Source: Zantedeschia hybrid cultivar
Taxonomy: Eukaryota > Streptophyta > Magnoliopsida > Alismatales > Araceae
Direction: 5' to 3'
Length of the DNA stretch: 64,000 nucleotides
Assembly: GCA_030544215.1 (NCBI GenBank)
Contig: JARZZO010000001.1
Span: 66,021,956 to 66,085,955, forward strand
Part shown: positions 23,481 through 35,227 of the stretch, piece by piece
How the letters are laid out: each line of letters starts with the position of its first letter
How positions within the stretch are numbered: position 1 is the first letter of the stretch
Notes under the pieces: model-generated
Databases searched by the model: none
What the model was told of the DNA's origin: nothing
The model's input: only the letters and a program-made list of their open reading frames with translations
Position numbers and translations under genes: made by a program

Positions 23481-24430
23481 TGAAGGTTGCCAGCCGGTGG
23501 CGCCGTCCTCGTCCAAGCTCGCCCACCGCGTTTTATTTCCCTGAGCACCTTGCAGTGCTGGCGAGCTCGAGCTCTAGTTCCCTTGGAGAGGTTGATCCGC
23601 GAGCTGCAGCATTCGTATCTCTGGATCTAGTCGTTGGAACTGGATTCCCCCGAGTTCTTCCCCTGTGCCTTATTGGGAGATTTTTTTTTTTTTTTTTTTT
23701 TTGGGCAATGTCTTATCGGGAGATGAAGATGAGACTGGCAGTAGCAGCATATTCCAGTGAATGTTCATTAAGATTTTACGATTTTATGACCGGAGGGATA
23801 TAATTGCAACAGCTCTTAAGTTTTCGGTGTTATTTTTTACGGTACGTAAGAGTTGGGGCATCGATAAAAATATGTTAATTTTTAGGGATACATACAATAA
23901 AAATTTCCTTATATATAAACAAGTCAAACTTAAAAAAATGCTCAAATGAAACTCGATTAAGATTAATCAAATCAAATTTAAACATGACAAAACTCTTGTC
24001 TTTGCCTTCGTAATTAACAAGTTGAGTAACATTTACATCAAGGTAATATTTGGTGTAATGTCCTTACTGTTATAGTACTCGACATTGTAGTGCTAAAATA
24101 CAAAAATATAATTTAATTTTTTTTTATGATCGTGCTTCATATATATCCTAGAGTCTGTATAAGTCGAACTTTGATAAGGCAATTTTTTAAAAAATAAAAA
24201 ATAAAAAATAAAATCTTAATAAAAAGTAAAAAAACATTTAATAGGCCGTCCCTAATAATAATATTTAATTTTTCTAAAATTTAAAAACGGTCCAATTAAC
24301 AATTGACTTATACGAAATTTAAGTTTTTCTTATTTATTTACCTACTACAGTGACCCCGCACTACAACAGCAGCGGGTATAACTCTTTACCCCAGGTGATG
24401 GCCCAAAACTCCAACTGCAGTCCGTCGAGG
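23481..24430. other. Spacer and probable promoter of the next gene
   Basis: This begins with GC-rich DNA possibly still derived from the ARF-GAP relic (to about 23670), then a T homopolymer (23683-23702) and AT-rich DNA. Short frames lack any recognised domain. The last part is presumed promoter and 5' leader of the gene starting at 24472. Confidence 0.35.
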
Positions 24431-24471
24431 AGCACGATCATGTCGTGGTGAGCCGTCACAACCAGCTTGGG

Positions 24472-27400
24472 ATGACCACCGCCATGGCGCCGCCCCTCAG
24501 AGCAGCCATTCCCTCCCCCTTCGCCTTCCTGCGCCGCCATAGCAGCCCACCACCGCTACCGGCAAAACCCCCCACCGCCACAAACTCCAACCCGGCCTGC
24601 GCCTCCCGCCGCCGTCTCCTGCCCCTCGCCTCCCCCCGTGGCCTTTCCTCCCTCGCCGTGGAAGACGCCTCCGAGGTCGCCACTACGCAGTCCACGGGCG
24701 AAGGCGGCGGCGCGGAGAGAAGGGGCGGGCTTGGCGCCCTGCGCTCCCTATTTGCCCCGCCGTCGACATCGAGCGTTGTGAAGCGCGCTGGGGAGGACGG
24801 AGGAGGCGAAGCGGGCGGCGTTCGGCCGGGAATTGCGCGCCCGCGTCCGAGGGCCAGACCGGTGAGATTGGCAGATCCGGGGAGTTCGCTGGGCAGCGCT
24901 CGAGCGGGTGAGCTGTTGCCAGAGATGTCTTCTCTCATCAGACGCCTGCACGAGGAAGGGTACCTGAAGAACCCGGCTTTCTTGCAGGAGCTGGATTCTT
25001 GCGGAGTTGATGCTAATGGCTACGCTCGAGGGGTGTTGGCAACGGCGGCGCAAAGTTTCGGGGAAGACCACCAGGAGATCGCCAAGTAAGCATTACTCAT
25101 CTTTCTCGAGTTTTAGTTGCAGTTGGGGGATTTTTTTTTTCCTTTTTTTTTTCTTTTTTTTTGGGGGGTGGGGGGTGGGCGCGCGGGGCGGTTGGGTTGG
25201 TATTGTTGTTTATTGCCATGGGATCTATTTGCTATCTTGATATCAGGCTTTGAGATCCATGAAATACATTAGGGCTTGCAAACTGCTCATGCTAACAAAA
25301 CAAATACGCAAGTGCAAAATGGGAATGTAAAGGCTGGGTGTTCTAAATTGCATTTGAAGATTTTTTGTGAAAAGCGATTGATGGAACATTTGAGGTGTTG
25401 CAGTTGCTGGTAAGTATCTGGGGGCGCAACACCACCATGCGTGTGAATGGGTTAATGAAGTTAAGTTGTTAAACTAACAGAGGAAACTATAAGACTGTAG
25501 GTCAAAACAATATTGAAACCCATGATTGAAATGCTGTCGCAGTAGGGTGATAATTCATGTAATTGGGCAAATGCTAATTTGGTCTCACTGTTCACTTCAA
25601 GTAGGGATCTGTCATTTACAGCAATCCAGTTTCTATCTGAAGATGCAACAGCATCTAGCTTTGTACTATTTTATTCAAGATGCATAGAAGTTGTTTGATG
25701 GTAATCATGTGCAACTTTTGTAATAAGAAGGGTCTAGCGATGAAGAATTTTATCTTTAGTGTTCTTAATAAATAGTGGCTCTTGAATAGTCATTTAGTGT
25801 GTTGGGGAACAACCAAAGAGAGGGTTATGTACGGATGATCAGTGCTCCTTATGCAACGAATCACAATATGACTACTTGCTCGATCCTGAGCAACAATAGT
25901 TAAACAATTTAATTATTTTCATTAAGATTTCTAAAACAAGAAGTATTCATTGCTACTTGGTTTATTTCAGGTTTGCTACCATCTGATTTAACTCTGGGAC
26001 ATATGCCTGATATGAATAGATCTCTCTCGATCTGATTCCTATCTGATTGCCAAATCAAGGACTCAGAGCTCAATGGACTCGGACTCAATTCTTAGGTAGT
26101 GTCTAATGGTGGGATCGCCTTCCAAAAGGACCGCTGTAACCGTATCCTTAGCCCGGAAGGGATATGCTAGTACTCAAGTTTTCCCAGGGAATAATGACAA
26201 TTGACAAGTGTCGCACCTACTTGGGACATTTGAGAAGCATCCCAGAGCCGGGAAACCTTTACACAATGCACCTTCACAAAATGATGGAAAAGGATCTCGT
26301 TGTGAAGGCATGGCAGCTTGGTACACTCGCTCACTGCCATTAATCCCATTATTATTTTTTCTTATTGCTAAGGCTGACTTGGCATTGGAGTGCCTTTCTT
26401 CCCACGCTCATCAGGGGCTGCTGATGCATTCTTCCTTACGTAACGAAACTCAAATTCAATGTTCTCCCCATAAGGATACGGCGCTGTGGTCTTTCATCTG
26501 TCTATATTCTTTTCCTGTCGGAGATACTTTTTTTGTGCAGCCTGATCTAGCTCACTTTTGTGCCTCTTCAGACTTTCTTGTTCATCTTCATGGTTAAATT
26601 TCCTTTCCACCTTGTTTGCTGTGACTCAATTAGGGATTAACAATCTCGTAACTAGGTTGGCTTGTTTCTGTTCCCAGTCCCTGTTGCAGTTCGGAAAGTT
26701 GGTTCTTAGTGAGAATGGCTTTTTTTGTACCATTTGTTCATAAAAGAGAAAAATGGACAGAGAGTGGAAGAGAGAAAAATGGAGAACCAAAGGAACATAA
26801 TTCAGTGCTGATAGTGGTGGCTTTGGAAACAACAATCTCCCCCATCTCATCCCTCTCTCTAGAGTCTTCTTTCATTATTTCCCCTTAATTTTCACCATGT
26901 GAGGAACAGAGTTTAGTGCCTTTAAACTACAAAAGAATCCATGTAAATTATGAGAAAGATCTGAAATAAAACTATATCCCTCAAAACTGAACAAGATTTG
27001 CACCATTCTAACCCCTTGCTTTTGATTCTGAGTTTTGCCTTTTTCTAAAACCATGGTTCTAGCATATCTGTGAGCATATTGCTAATGTTTGTTTGAGATT
27101 CTTCTTTTAAGGTGCTGTTGCAATGCATCACATATGAAATTGCAAGTGTGTATACTTGACATGAACTCAGAAAATCTGAGAAAGATCCTGTCTTCCTTTC
27201 AATTGTGTAGAACTGCAATGCTTTCACTTGTATCCTGTTGGTGCTTACTGAGGACCTTTGATGATGTCATTTTTCATTTTTCTCATTTGTGGCAAACTAT
27301 TGATTTGATTTTGAAACATTATGAATTTTAGTCTTATTTTTTTTATTCTTTTCTGATCGATTTCCTATATAGCATCTTTTTACTTCTGTTGGTACATTGA

Positions 27401-29572
27401 GCATCTTTCTTATGAAATGTAGTCTCTGTCCCAAGAAGCAGACATTGTGTATAGGACCCAGCTTGGGATTGAAATGGTGAGGGGACAACTGGAGATGATC
27501 TGTTCTTTCTTGGGGTTGACCAGGCATATTCTTGGCTTATGCTCAACCTCCTTAAAGAAAGGAAAAGAAAATTTTATTTTTGCTCCTGTTATTCAGCTAC
27601 ATTATCGAACTGTGTATATGTTTTAGGCATCTGTCAACTTAGACATGAATTGCGAGTTATAACTGATCGTTTGATTGGGGCAGATTTTGTTACTTTATGA
27701 AAACAAATTTAACTTTAGCTATTGATGTTATGCACGGAATTGTTCAAGTATGTGGAAATACGGGAGCTGCTCTGGGGCATCCCATGGCTCCTGGTCATAT
27801 CCCTTTAATCCCGATTCTGGTCTGTTGTGGCCTCCATCCCCCCACCAATTTCCTTCCTGCATGACCTGTCGTACGGAATTGTTTCATCCGACCTCTATTG
27901 TATCACTCTCCACTTTGACTTGCTGCACTGCTTGTGGTGCAGTGCAAGGGGTTAGCCGTCCGATCAGGTTGAGCAGGTAATATTTTTTTTGTTATTTTCT
28001 AAAAGTTCAGGGATGGGGGCAACCCTAAGGGAGCCGTCCATACCGTTGGTAAAAAAAAACTAAAAAACTAAAAAAGAAAGAAAAACAGACGATATTTTTT
28101 TTGAGTTTTTTAAACCATCCAATCAAAGATCGGACCATCTGGATGGCACCCTTACGGTTGCCCCCACCCCCTGGGTTTTGTAGAAAAAAGAAAAAGAAAA
28201 AACACCTACTGCTTGCAGCCATCGGATCGAACTGATCGGACAGCTGCCCGCTTGGGATGCAGCAAGTAATATCACACGTTTTAGTCAAAATGTTTGAAGG
28301 AGAGTCTTCCAAGAAAAGTGGTAATATTGATGATTTAAATTACCAGACGCCATTTTCTCAAAGTCAGATGGAGTTCTAAATGGAGCTTCACTAAGAAAGG
28401 ACTCCATTGAGAAATCCTCCTGTTCAGTTCCTGAAGAGTACATAAATTACACTTCTCCTGTCTCTATCATGTGTATCAAACTGGCTTTTCTTTTGTGTTC
28501 TCATCTCCTAGCCCCTCCACACCCCATCCATAGGTCACGATCTTTTACCACAGCATGAACACAACATGGAAACTCCTGCCTTTCCTGTTCCTTCACCTTC
28601 CCTTTAGTCAAGCTGTCTTCTGGCATTGTAGCCAAAAGAAACATAGAATTGAATATGCTTAGTTTTATCTATGCTGTCGCTGCAGCATTTATCCACCTGG
28701 CTGATAATTCTCTCGAGTAAGTTACTTCTCATTCTATATTCCTGATGAGATTTTGGCAATTCTGTAGACTTTCCTGGCTAGGATGTGACCTTAAGGCTAC
28801 CAATATCATATGGTCATTTTTTATCCTCACAATCTGACTGTTAAAATGTAGATGCTTAACAAATGAAGGATGAAGGACGTATAATAGTCATCTAAAGAAT
28901 ATAATGAGAATGATTTGGGACGTTACTTGAAAAATCAGATGCTTGAAAATGGGAACCAGTTTTTGTTATTTAACTTCAGTTCATTTCTTGTTTCCTGAAT
29001 CACCTCCGGTAGTTGACTGCATATGACTTGTTGTTTGGACCAGTGATTTTCTCATCTCTTCCATACCAATGAAGCATGATTAATAAAATAATGATTCATC
29101 TTTAAATGGGGTATTTATTTTCTTCATTATCTTTAACAGCCATAATGTCCTTACAGGTGGTTATCGGGAAGTAGCTTAAAAAAGGTTGCCCTTTCAGGTT
29201 GCCCGTGTACAGAGAGAAAGACTGTCTTTGCCGCCAAAAGGCTGCGTTCTTTCTTCTGCATTCAGGAAGATATTGTAAGTTGGGGTCTGGATGTCTAAAT
29301 CTGTTCTTTATGTTGTTAATGTCTGATGGTCTAACATCCTTTGAACGTTGTTCTCAAATTTCTTGCAGGTCTGCAGAGGATGTATGATGAAAAAATCCTG
29401 CAAATTTGTTAACCAGAATGTTAACCGGGAGGGGAAACTAGTGTTAGCTGATGTTATGAGAGTTCTTACTGCATATGCCTGGGATTCTGTTACCAGTAAT
29501 CCCAAATTACAGAAGGAATTACATCATTCTGTTGTCAAATCTCTGAAGGAAGTGATCAGTCTCACTGCCTAA
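24472..29572 (+). CDS. Unrecognised, probably organelle-targeted cysteine-motif protein
   Basis: Three exons: 24472-25085, 29157-29274 and 29369-29572. The introns are GTAAGC...TTACAG (25086-29156) and GTAAGT...TTGCAG (29275-29368). The phases fit exactly and give 311 aa. The N-terminus (MTTAMAPPLRAAIPSPFAFLR...) is rich in Ala, Ser, Pro and Arg with no acidic residues, like a chloroplast or mitochondrial transit peptide. A low-complexity Gly/Arg/Pro part follows. The conserved-looking core starts near residue 165 (LPEMSSLIRRLHEEGYLKN). Exons 2-3 add WLSGSSLKKVALSGC, CPCTERKTVFAAKRLRSFF, then VCRGCMMKKSCKFVNQ and a helical tail (DVMRVLTAYAWDSV, LHHSVVKSLKEVISL). The cysteines (CPC ... CxxCx5C) could bind a metal. 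I do not recognise a named family and assign no function. The gene looks intact. Confidence 0.75.
25086..29156 (+). other. Long first intron (4.07 kb)
   Basis: It carries no alternative exon that I could support. A T/G homopolymer tract lies near its start (25131-25176). A nested inverted-repeat element occurs at 27920-28265. The remainder, including 26090-26880, shows no recognised feature and may contain old insertions. Confidence 0.7.
27920..28265. mobile_element. Nested inverted-repeat (foldback) element in intron 1
   Basis: Outer arms share TTGCTGCA and GCCGTCCGATCAG-type words (27920-27967 against 28232-28264). Inner arms are longer and better matched: 28008-28040, containing GGGGGCAACCCTAAGGG, pairs with 28140-28172, containing the complement of GGGGGCAACCGTAAGGG. 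The centre is A/T-rich. This is probably a MITE of unknown superfamily; no target-site duplication was fixed. Confidence 0.6.
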
Positions 29573-29907
29573 CATATTGTTGCCAACTTGGAGGGAGATT
29601 CTAAATATAGAGATATTTTCCAGGTTGGGCTCGTTAACTATTTTTCTTACTCAACAATGGCACGGTGTAATCGAACTCTTCAGTTATTGTCATTACCGTT
29701 TTACTCTCAAATAGCTCGTTAAAAGTTGTCATATCAGCAGGGAGGGAAATAAAACAGAGAACACGGCCGCATCTTGGGGAATTTCACACGGGAAACCCCA
29801 AGCACCTTTAAGGGTGAACTTGCTAATGGAGCCTTGTAATGATAGCTTCCTTTGTAAGTGGTTTTTGGTTGGTTGTGAATCTTGTGATGAATGCTTGTGA
29901 TTCATTA

Positions 29908-30187
29908 GGGCCATGTTTGTGGCAGCTTCCATTTGAAGTACTTTTACATTTCTATTTAGTTTTTTTTATGGAAGTCATTTATGTGGTATTTTATTTGTGT
30001 TTTGACTTCCAACCAAAAATTACGAGGGAGGATCTTCTAAGATTGGAGAAAAAGTGAAGTTGTTATGAAATAGTTGACTTTTGTAACAAATCAAAATTAG
30101 TTATAACCTCTCTCCCTCATCTGATTTTATGTAAAAAGTGGAAGTTAAAAGTAACTTTTAAGTAGAAGTTTTGCAAAATACGTCCTA
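29908..30187. mobile_element. MITE-like element
   Basis: The left end GGGCCATGTTTGTGGCAGCTTC and the complement of the right end (GGACGTATTTTGCAAAACTTC) are imperfect inverted repeats, next to TTA and CTA. The interior (GAAGTACTTTTACATTTC ... ATTTGTGTTTTG) has a relative at 37407-37530. Confidence 0.5.
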
Positions 30188-30371
30188 GGTGTCTGTTTGG
30201 TTGGACGTAATATGTCCTACCTGCACAGGTTTTGTGTGTTTATTAGCTATTTGGTAACCTGTAAAACCATGGTCAAGGGAATTTGTTTTATTGACCACCT
30301 GCAAATCTCGATTTGGGCATCTGGCTGAAATGGGCGGGTACCGTTTTACTTTACATCCAACCAAAGGCGAC
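30188..30371. mobile_element. Short MITE abutting the previous one
   Basis: GGTGTCTGTTTGGTTGGACG is mirrored by the complement of GGTCGCCTTTGGTTGGATG. The flanks are CTA on both sides (30185-30187, 30372-30374). It is 184 bp and non-coding. Confidence 0.55.
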
Positions 30372-30844
30372 CTAAAACGGCTGCAATTTGCAAGAACCAG
30401 GAGTGCGGTAATCACTTTAGTTTGTATGGGTTCTTTACAGAGTGTTTGGTTGGTGTATAATCTAAGATATCAGTGTCAATTTTAAAATCAATAGTGATTG
30501 CACTTTTAGTTAGGCGTTTGGTTATGTCTAGCAATATCAATACTCATAGAGTAAAGCTTCTATTACATTTAATACAGGTTCTTGTATTAAAATCATTACA
30601 GCAGACGTTTTCAACCCGATACCCTACCTCCCTTTCTCACTTCCTCCCTCCTCCCTTCCTACCTCTCAGCCACCTCCTATGCATCTGTCCAATAACCCCA
30701 TTTTTTTTGACGGCTCCACTTCCTCTATCTCCCATGACTCCCACCTCCTTGCCTCTCTCCGGCACCTGCTCTCCTCCTCTAAATGTAGACACAACTAAAG
30801 CTGCTTCGAGATCAGATGATGCAGGAAATCTGGAGAAGGTGGCA
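30372..30844. other. Spacer
   Basis: CT-rich DNA at 30620-30790 gives low-complexity frames on both strands; nothing conserved is seen. Confidence 0.4.
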
Positions 30845-31130
30845 TGGTAAGCCGTTTCAGCAAACACTCCATGCCAACACCCTCAAGATCCACCTTTGCC
30901 AATTTGCACGAGCATATCTGTGGACGTGTCCATGCCCAGAAATTGTTCAATGAAATGTGCAAAAGAAACGTCATCTCCTAGAACATTCTCATAACTACTC
31001 ATACATAGTTTGAATGGATCCACATTATCAAGAGAGGATTTGGATATACCATGGCAAGTGACTCTCTTGCTGCGATGGCTCTGTTCCAAAGGCAATGCCA
31101 CTAAGGTATTGTTTTGTGGACTGTGAAGAT
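30845..31130 (+). pseudogene. Pentatricopeptide repeat (PPR) protein relic
   Basis: The plus-strand frame around 30905-31020 reads GRVHAQKLFNEMCKRNVIS, a stop where PPR repeats have Trp, then NILITTHT. This matches the common PPR motif (A..LFDEM..RNVVSWN.MI). A second stop follows at 31009. Only one repeat or so is left and no start is visible. Intact relatives bind organellar RNA. Confidence 0.6.
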
Positions 31131-32742
31131 AATATGGCTGGCAAGAGGATGCAGATGCTGCTAGAGTACTATTGGATAAGATGGAGGGAAAGGATCTGCT
31201 AAACTGATAATAATCATGCTCACTGCAGTTTTCTTTTTTATATTGTTACAAGTTAATCCAAACACACATAACTTAATCATATCAATTTTAATATTGATAT
31301 TCTATGTTATATAAATACTAACATTAAAATTAATACCATATCACATTCGATACTCTAATCAAATAGGACATGAAGTTTTACATATCAGCCGATGACAACA
31401 CTTGACAATTCTTGTGTGTTGGTTGAGCATGTCGAAGGACTTTCAACATTATCTCTTTATTGTGGTGATGATCAACTTTGCGATTATGTAATAATCTTAT
31501 TTAAATTTTGTATCTAATTTTTCTGTTTTAGACATGTACGATCGGGCGACTTTATGTGTTGCTTATCATATCTGTGTGTACTTAATTCTAGTCTTTCTAA
31601 TTTTAACTTATCATTTCTAATGAATGAAACGATCATGAACAGGTTTCGACCTAGTAACATGTTAAGTTAAAGGAGTCAACTCGGAGTAGTTTGATGTCAT
31701 TTGAACATATGTGTTATAACATTTCAGCCAATGACGACATAAAATGCCAAATTACAACACTCCAGACTCTTGACCTGAATTTTTTTTAATTATCATTATG
31801 TTTGATTTCTTTTATCAAATAGCATAGAGTTACCTGTACTAACCAAGTGTTCCATATATAAAAACAAGAATGTTATAACCACTGACCAAAGACCTACACA
31901 CAGATAATTGAAAAAAAATGGCCTAGGTGCGTAAAACACACTCATTGAGACCCCTTTCCAAACAACGGCGAAGAGGAAAACAGCCGCTGCATTCCTAGTA
32001 CGGCTTCAACTTAAGGACACCCAGCGACCTATCTTATAGAGATGGTTTTCATATTAATCACTCTTGCAGGTTAAATTTCCAAAGGGCGATTTTGATATTA
32101 GTCCCTATGAATTTTTGTATTTTGAAATAACTCCCCACATCCTATGCATATGTTAATCCCTACTTACTTAATATTTTCACTGCTCCTCTCCCCTCCCTCG
32201 CTACCCCAAACCTCGCCCTCCTGCCAAGCCATCATCCATGGCGGTGGGAGCAAAGGCGGTGTCCTGTCTGCATCATATTTTGAACGTATGTTCCTAATAT
32301 GCCCCTATACTAAACGGTTTCTAACCGATCGAAGGCACTAAACAATAATATATGGTAACTTTGTAGGGATCTACAGCCAAATATCCAAGATATAAGGACC
32401 TTTTTTAAAATCACTATGCTTTTGAAGATTGGTATCTAAAAATCCCATTTCGAAAATAAATGCTTATTTACATATTATCTTAAGTACCTCAAAATATACA
32501 TAATTTTCAACTTGTCAGTGCTTGACATATTTGATATGTATAAATATTTCACATGTGTCGCTAAAATAGCATATGTGGTACATACGTTATTTTGTAAGGA
32601 TATGTGAGATTATATGAAAATAATCATGTCATTGTTAAAATTCAATATACAAAGTGGCAAATATGAAGTATCCCTATCACATTGGATATCCTAGTCTTTT
32701 TTAATTGATATAATAATCTTTTTTACCTGAAAGCATATGATA
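31131..32742. other. AT-rich spacer
   Basis: No gene, RNA or bounded repeat was found. A CT-rich patch at 32170-32240 gives a short meaningless frame. Confidence 0.45.
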
Positions 32743-32750
32743 TACTCAAG

Positions 32751-33431
32751 TATGGTTGGCAATGAGCCGAGCCGAGCCGAGCTTTGGAGGGCTCGGGCTC
32801 GGCTCGGGTCAATGGAGTTTGGTTCGAGCTCAAGCTCGGTTCGAACTCTAAATCTGGACTCGAGCTCGGCTCGACCCGTTTTCGCCAGGCTCGAGCTCGG
32901 CTCAGCTCGAGTTCGAACCAATGAAATCTGGACATATGCGATTTAATTTTAGTCATTTGATGTAGAATGAGGATTTTTTAGTATTCTTATTCAAACTTGT
33001 GTAATAATACTCTATCAAGACATATAAAATAAAAACTAATCAATTCAATTAAAATCCCAAGGAAGACAATTAAATGCATAATAAAAAATGAACAAGAACT
33101 TTAATAGGCAGATTTTGAACTCAATTAAACATGAATATAGACCTTTTGTGATAATACTAACTACATATATGAAAATTTAAATGCGGGACACAGATGGAAT
33201 GCCACTTTGACCTAGTTTGGAAAAATTAAAAAAAAATATGTTAAATATTTCGAACCGGCTCACGAGCTCACGAGCCGAGCTACAGTAAGCTTGAGCTCGG
33301 CTCGTTAAGCTATTCGAGCTTCTACTTAAGCTTGAGCTCGGCTCGTTTGACATTTCAAGTTTAGCCGAACAGAGCTGAAATCGAGCCGAGCCCGAGCAGC
33401 TCGCGAGCGGCTCGGCTCATTGCCAGCCCTA
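32751..33431. mobile_element. hAT-type MITE with GAGCTCGG subterminal repeats
   Basis: Ends TATGGTTGGCAATGAGCC and the complement of TAGGGCTGGCAATGAGCC form the inverted repeat. A perfect 8-bp target-site duplication TACTCAAG flanks both sides (32743-32750, 33432-33439). Subterminal blocks of about 150 bp on each side consist of GAGCCGAGC/GAGCTCGG words in mirrored orientation; the centre is AT-rich. No transposase. Confidence 0.92.
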
Positions 33432-33463
33432 TACTCAAGGACAAAATTTTCTTAGAGGGTCAC

Positions 33464-34280
33464 TGAAAGCATATGATATTCTTCTAGAACATGGCACCTA
33501 CTCTACCTTCTCCGGTGAGGTTAAACGGTTGGCCAAGTCCAACGCACCGGAGCAGGTGGTCATATGGTTTCCCGGGGAACAAGACCTCACCTTTTCCAGC
33601 CTCGATCACCTGGTCGACGGCATCGCATCCCGCTTGCTTTCCTTCGACATCCACGCCTTCGGCAAGACCGTCGAGGTACGCATTATAAGCAACCCTCAGA
33701 TAGCGTTCGCCCTCGCCACTGGGAGGGTTTGAGGCTTTTCTTCCTTCTGATCTCTAGCATATAAACTTCTTAATTTTGTCTGTACTTGTTCGTCATGATC
33801 TTGGCCGTGATACGGTGCCGAGGCGTGGCCCTCCCACCGCACCCCGACCTCGCACAAGAGGAGTTCGAGTCCTACCTCTCCTACTACGAAGGCAAGCTCC
33901 TCCTCACCGGGCCAGGCAGCAACCAACCCGCCGCCCGAGCTGTCGCTGCCAGGCGCTTCCCCCACGCCACCGCCTCGCTCGACTTCGCCTCCAACAGCGT
34001 CGTGGTTTCCTTCGTGCTCCCATCTGCGCCGGGAGAGCACAAAGTCGACCCAGCTGCCGTCGGCCTAGACAAAGTTGTCAACAAGACATGGGACGCGGCG
34101 CTGTTTCTTCGCACTCCGGGGCCCATGAGCTCCGGCTACTGCTCCACGCTCACCCAACAGCAGCTGTCCTCGTACACTAGGAGCCGTATCGATCTGGTGA
34201 ACCTTTCTCAGGATCTGCGTTTGGCCGGCGTCCATCTGCTCTTTCAGAACCACGGCTTCTTGTATCTTGTACATTAGAAT
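33464..34280 (+). pseudogene. Unrecognised gene, probably frameshifted
   Basis: Two coding-like blocks. The first, from about 33464 (frame LKAYDILLEHGTYSTF...), runs through QVVIWFPGEQDLTFSSLDHL and LLSFDIHAFGKTVE to a good donor at 33676 (GAG|GTACGC), in phase 0. The second, about 33816-34196, reads VALPPHPDLAQEEFESYLSYY, KLLLTGPGSNQPAARAVAAR, then SVVVSFVLPSAPG. Both are GC-rich with strong codon bias, unlike the AT-rich flanks. No AG acceptor between 33677 and 33820 joins them in phase, so the copy looks broken, or an unusual splice is used. The second block ends at a possible donor (CTG|GTGAAC, 34197) or reads on to the stop at 34275. I do not recognise the family. Confidence 0.5.
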
Positions 34281-34287
34281 ACGTACA
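34264..34287 (+). repeat. 24-bp direct repeat, copy 1
   Basis: A 24-base word beginning ATCTTGTACATTAGAATAC is repeated exactly at 36502-36525. The interval holds the palindrome, the solo LTR and the first exon of the next gene. Confidence 0.9.
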
Positions 34288-35227
34288 AGAAAAGTGTCAA
34301 TATCAAGTGCTGATGTAGCCGAAGCTATCATGATCAGGTTTTGAGACTATAACCCGAAGTTGGATCGGATTGACGAAGAGGACCGACGGGGATCCGGAAC
34401 GAGACGAGGGCGAGCACGGGCGAGGATCCGAAGCCGAGAGGTACCCGGGCGAAGGCTCGCCAGGGGGGGAAGCCGAGACTCCTTCGGCCGAGGCGGACCA
34501 GCCGGCGAAGGGCGTCGAGACCAGGGGGGAGAAAATCCGAGGTCGGCAGCCGAGACCGACTCGGAGAGGTTGGCGAAGATTCAAACCGAAGCCCCTGCAG
34601 AAGGAGGAAGAAGAAGAAGAACCGGTCAGTAGGAGTCCCGGACTTCGGCCCTAAGGAACTCCCTCCGACGGCTAAGTTAGTTTATGTAGAAGATTCGATT
34701 CAGAAGAGAAGGAAGAAGAGGCAGCTTTAATGCTTTTGGACCGTTGTCCTTGGTCAAGAAGACATACCTTTGGTAATAAATAGCCTTGTATTTATAGCGG
34801 ATGATAGAAGTTGTTTAACGGTGGCAGCCGATATAGGACTATGTTTTTTGTTTACTGACAAACCACCATAGCGCCTAACCCTCCTACCGGAGTGGGCCGG
34901 ATACGGTTACTGGGCCGAAGGTGGGGGCCACTGTTGGGCCGGATGCCGCTTAGTGGGCTGAAGCCGACTGGGCCGAGGGCCGCTGGGCTGCTGATGGACT
35001 GAGGGCCATTGGGCTGCTAATGGGCCGAAGACTACTGGACCGCTATTGGGCCGAGGACCACTGGGCTGCTATTGGGCCGAGGGCCGCTGGACCGCTAACG
35101 GGTCGAAGGCTGCCAGTGGGCCTCTATTGCTACTGTTGTTGGGCTGATCTCACTGTTGGACTTATTTTAATGGACCGAATCGGATTCTGTCCCCGTCAAG
35201 TGCTAAGTTGATATTGACACTTTTCTT
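34287..35227. repeat. Palindrome split by a solo LTR
   Basis: AAGAAAAGTGTCAATATCAA at the left (34287-34306) is the inverse of TTGATATTGACACTTTTCTT at 35207-35226. Without the LTR and one copy of its AGTGC duplication the arms are separated by only about eight bases, so the original site was a strong hairpin. Confidence 0.85.
34311..35198 (-). mobile_element. Solo LTR of a Tat-type gypsy element
   Basis: Read on the minus strand it begins TGACGGGGACAGAATCCGAT and ends CTACATCA. It is flanked by a perfect AGTGC duplication (34306-34310, 35199-35203). It matches the gypsy LTR at 45369 over long stretches, including the GGCCCA-rich block, the TATA box (minus-strand TATAAATA, 34789-34796) and the region downstream. 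It is 888 bp against 1137 bp, so it belongs to a related subfamily or carries deletions. Translations of this stretch are not genes. Confidence 0.9.

Noticed and set aside
24445..24471. Upstream start for the organelle-type gene
   Set aside because: The frame there opens with GTG; the first ATG in frame is at 24472 and gives a suitable transit-like N-terminus.
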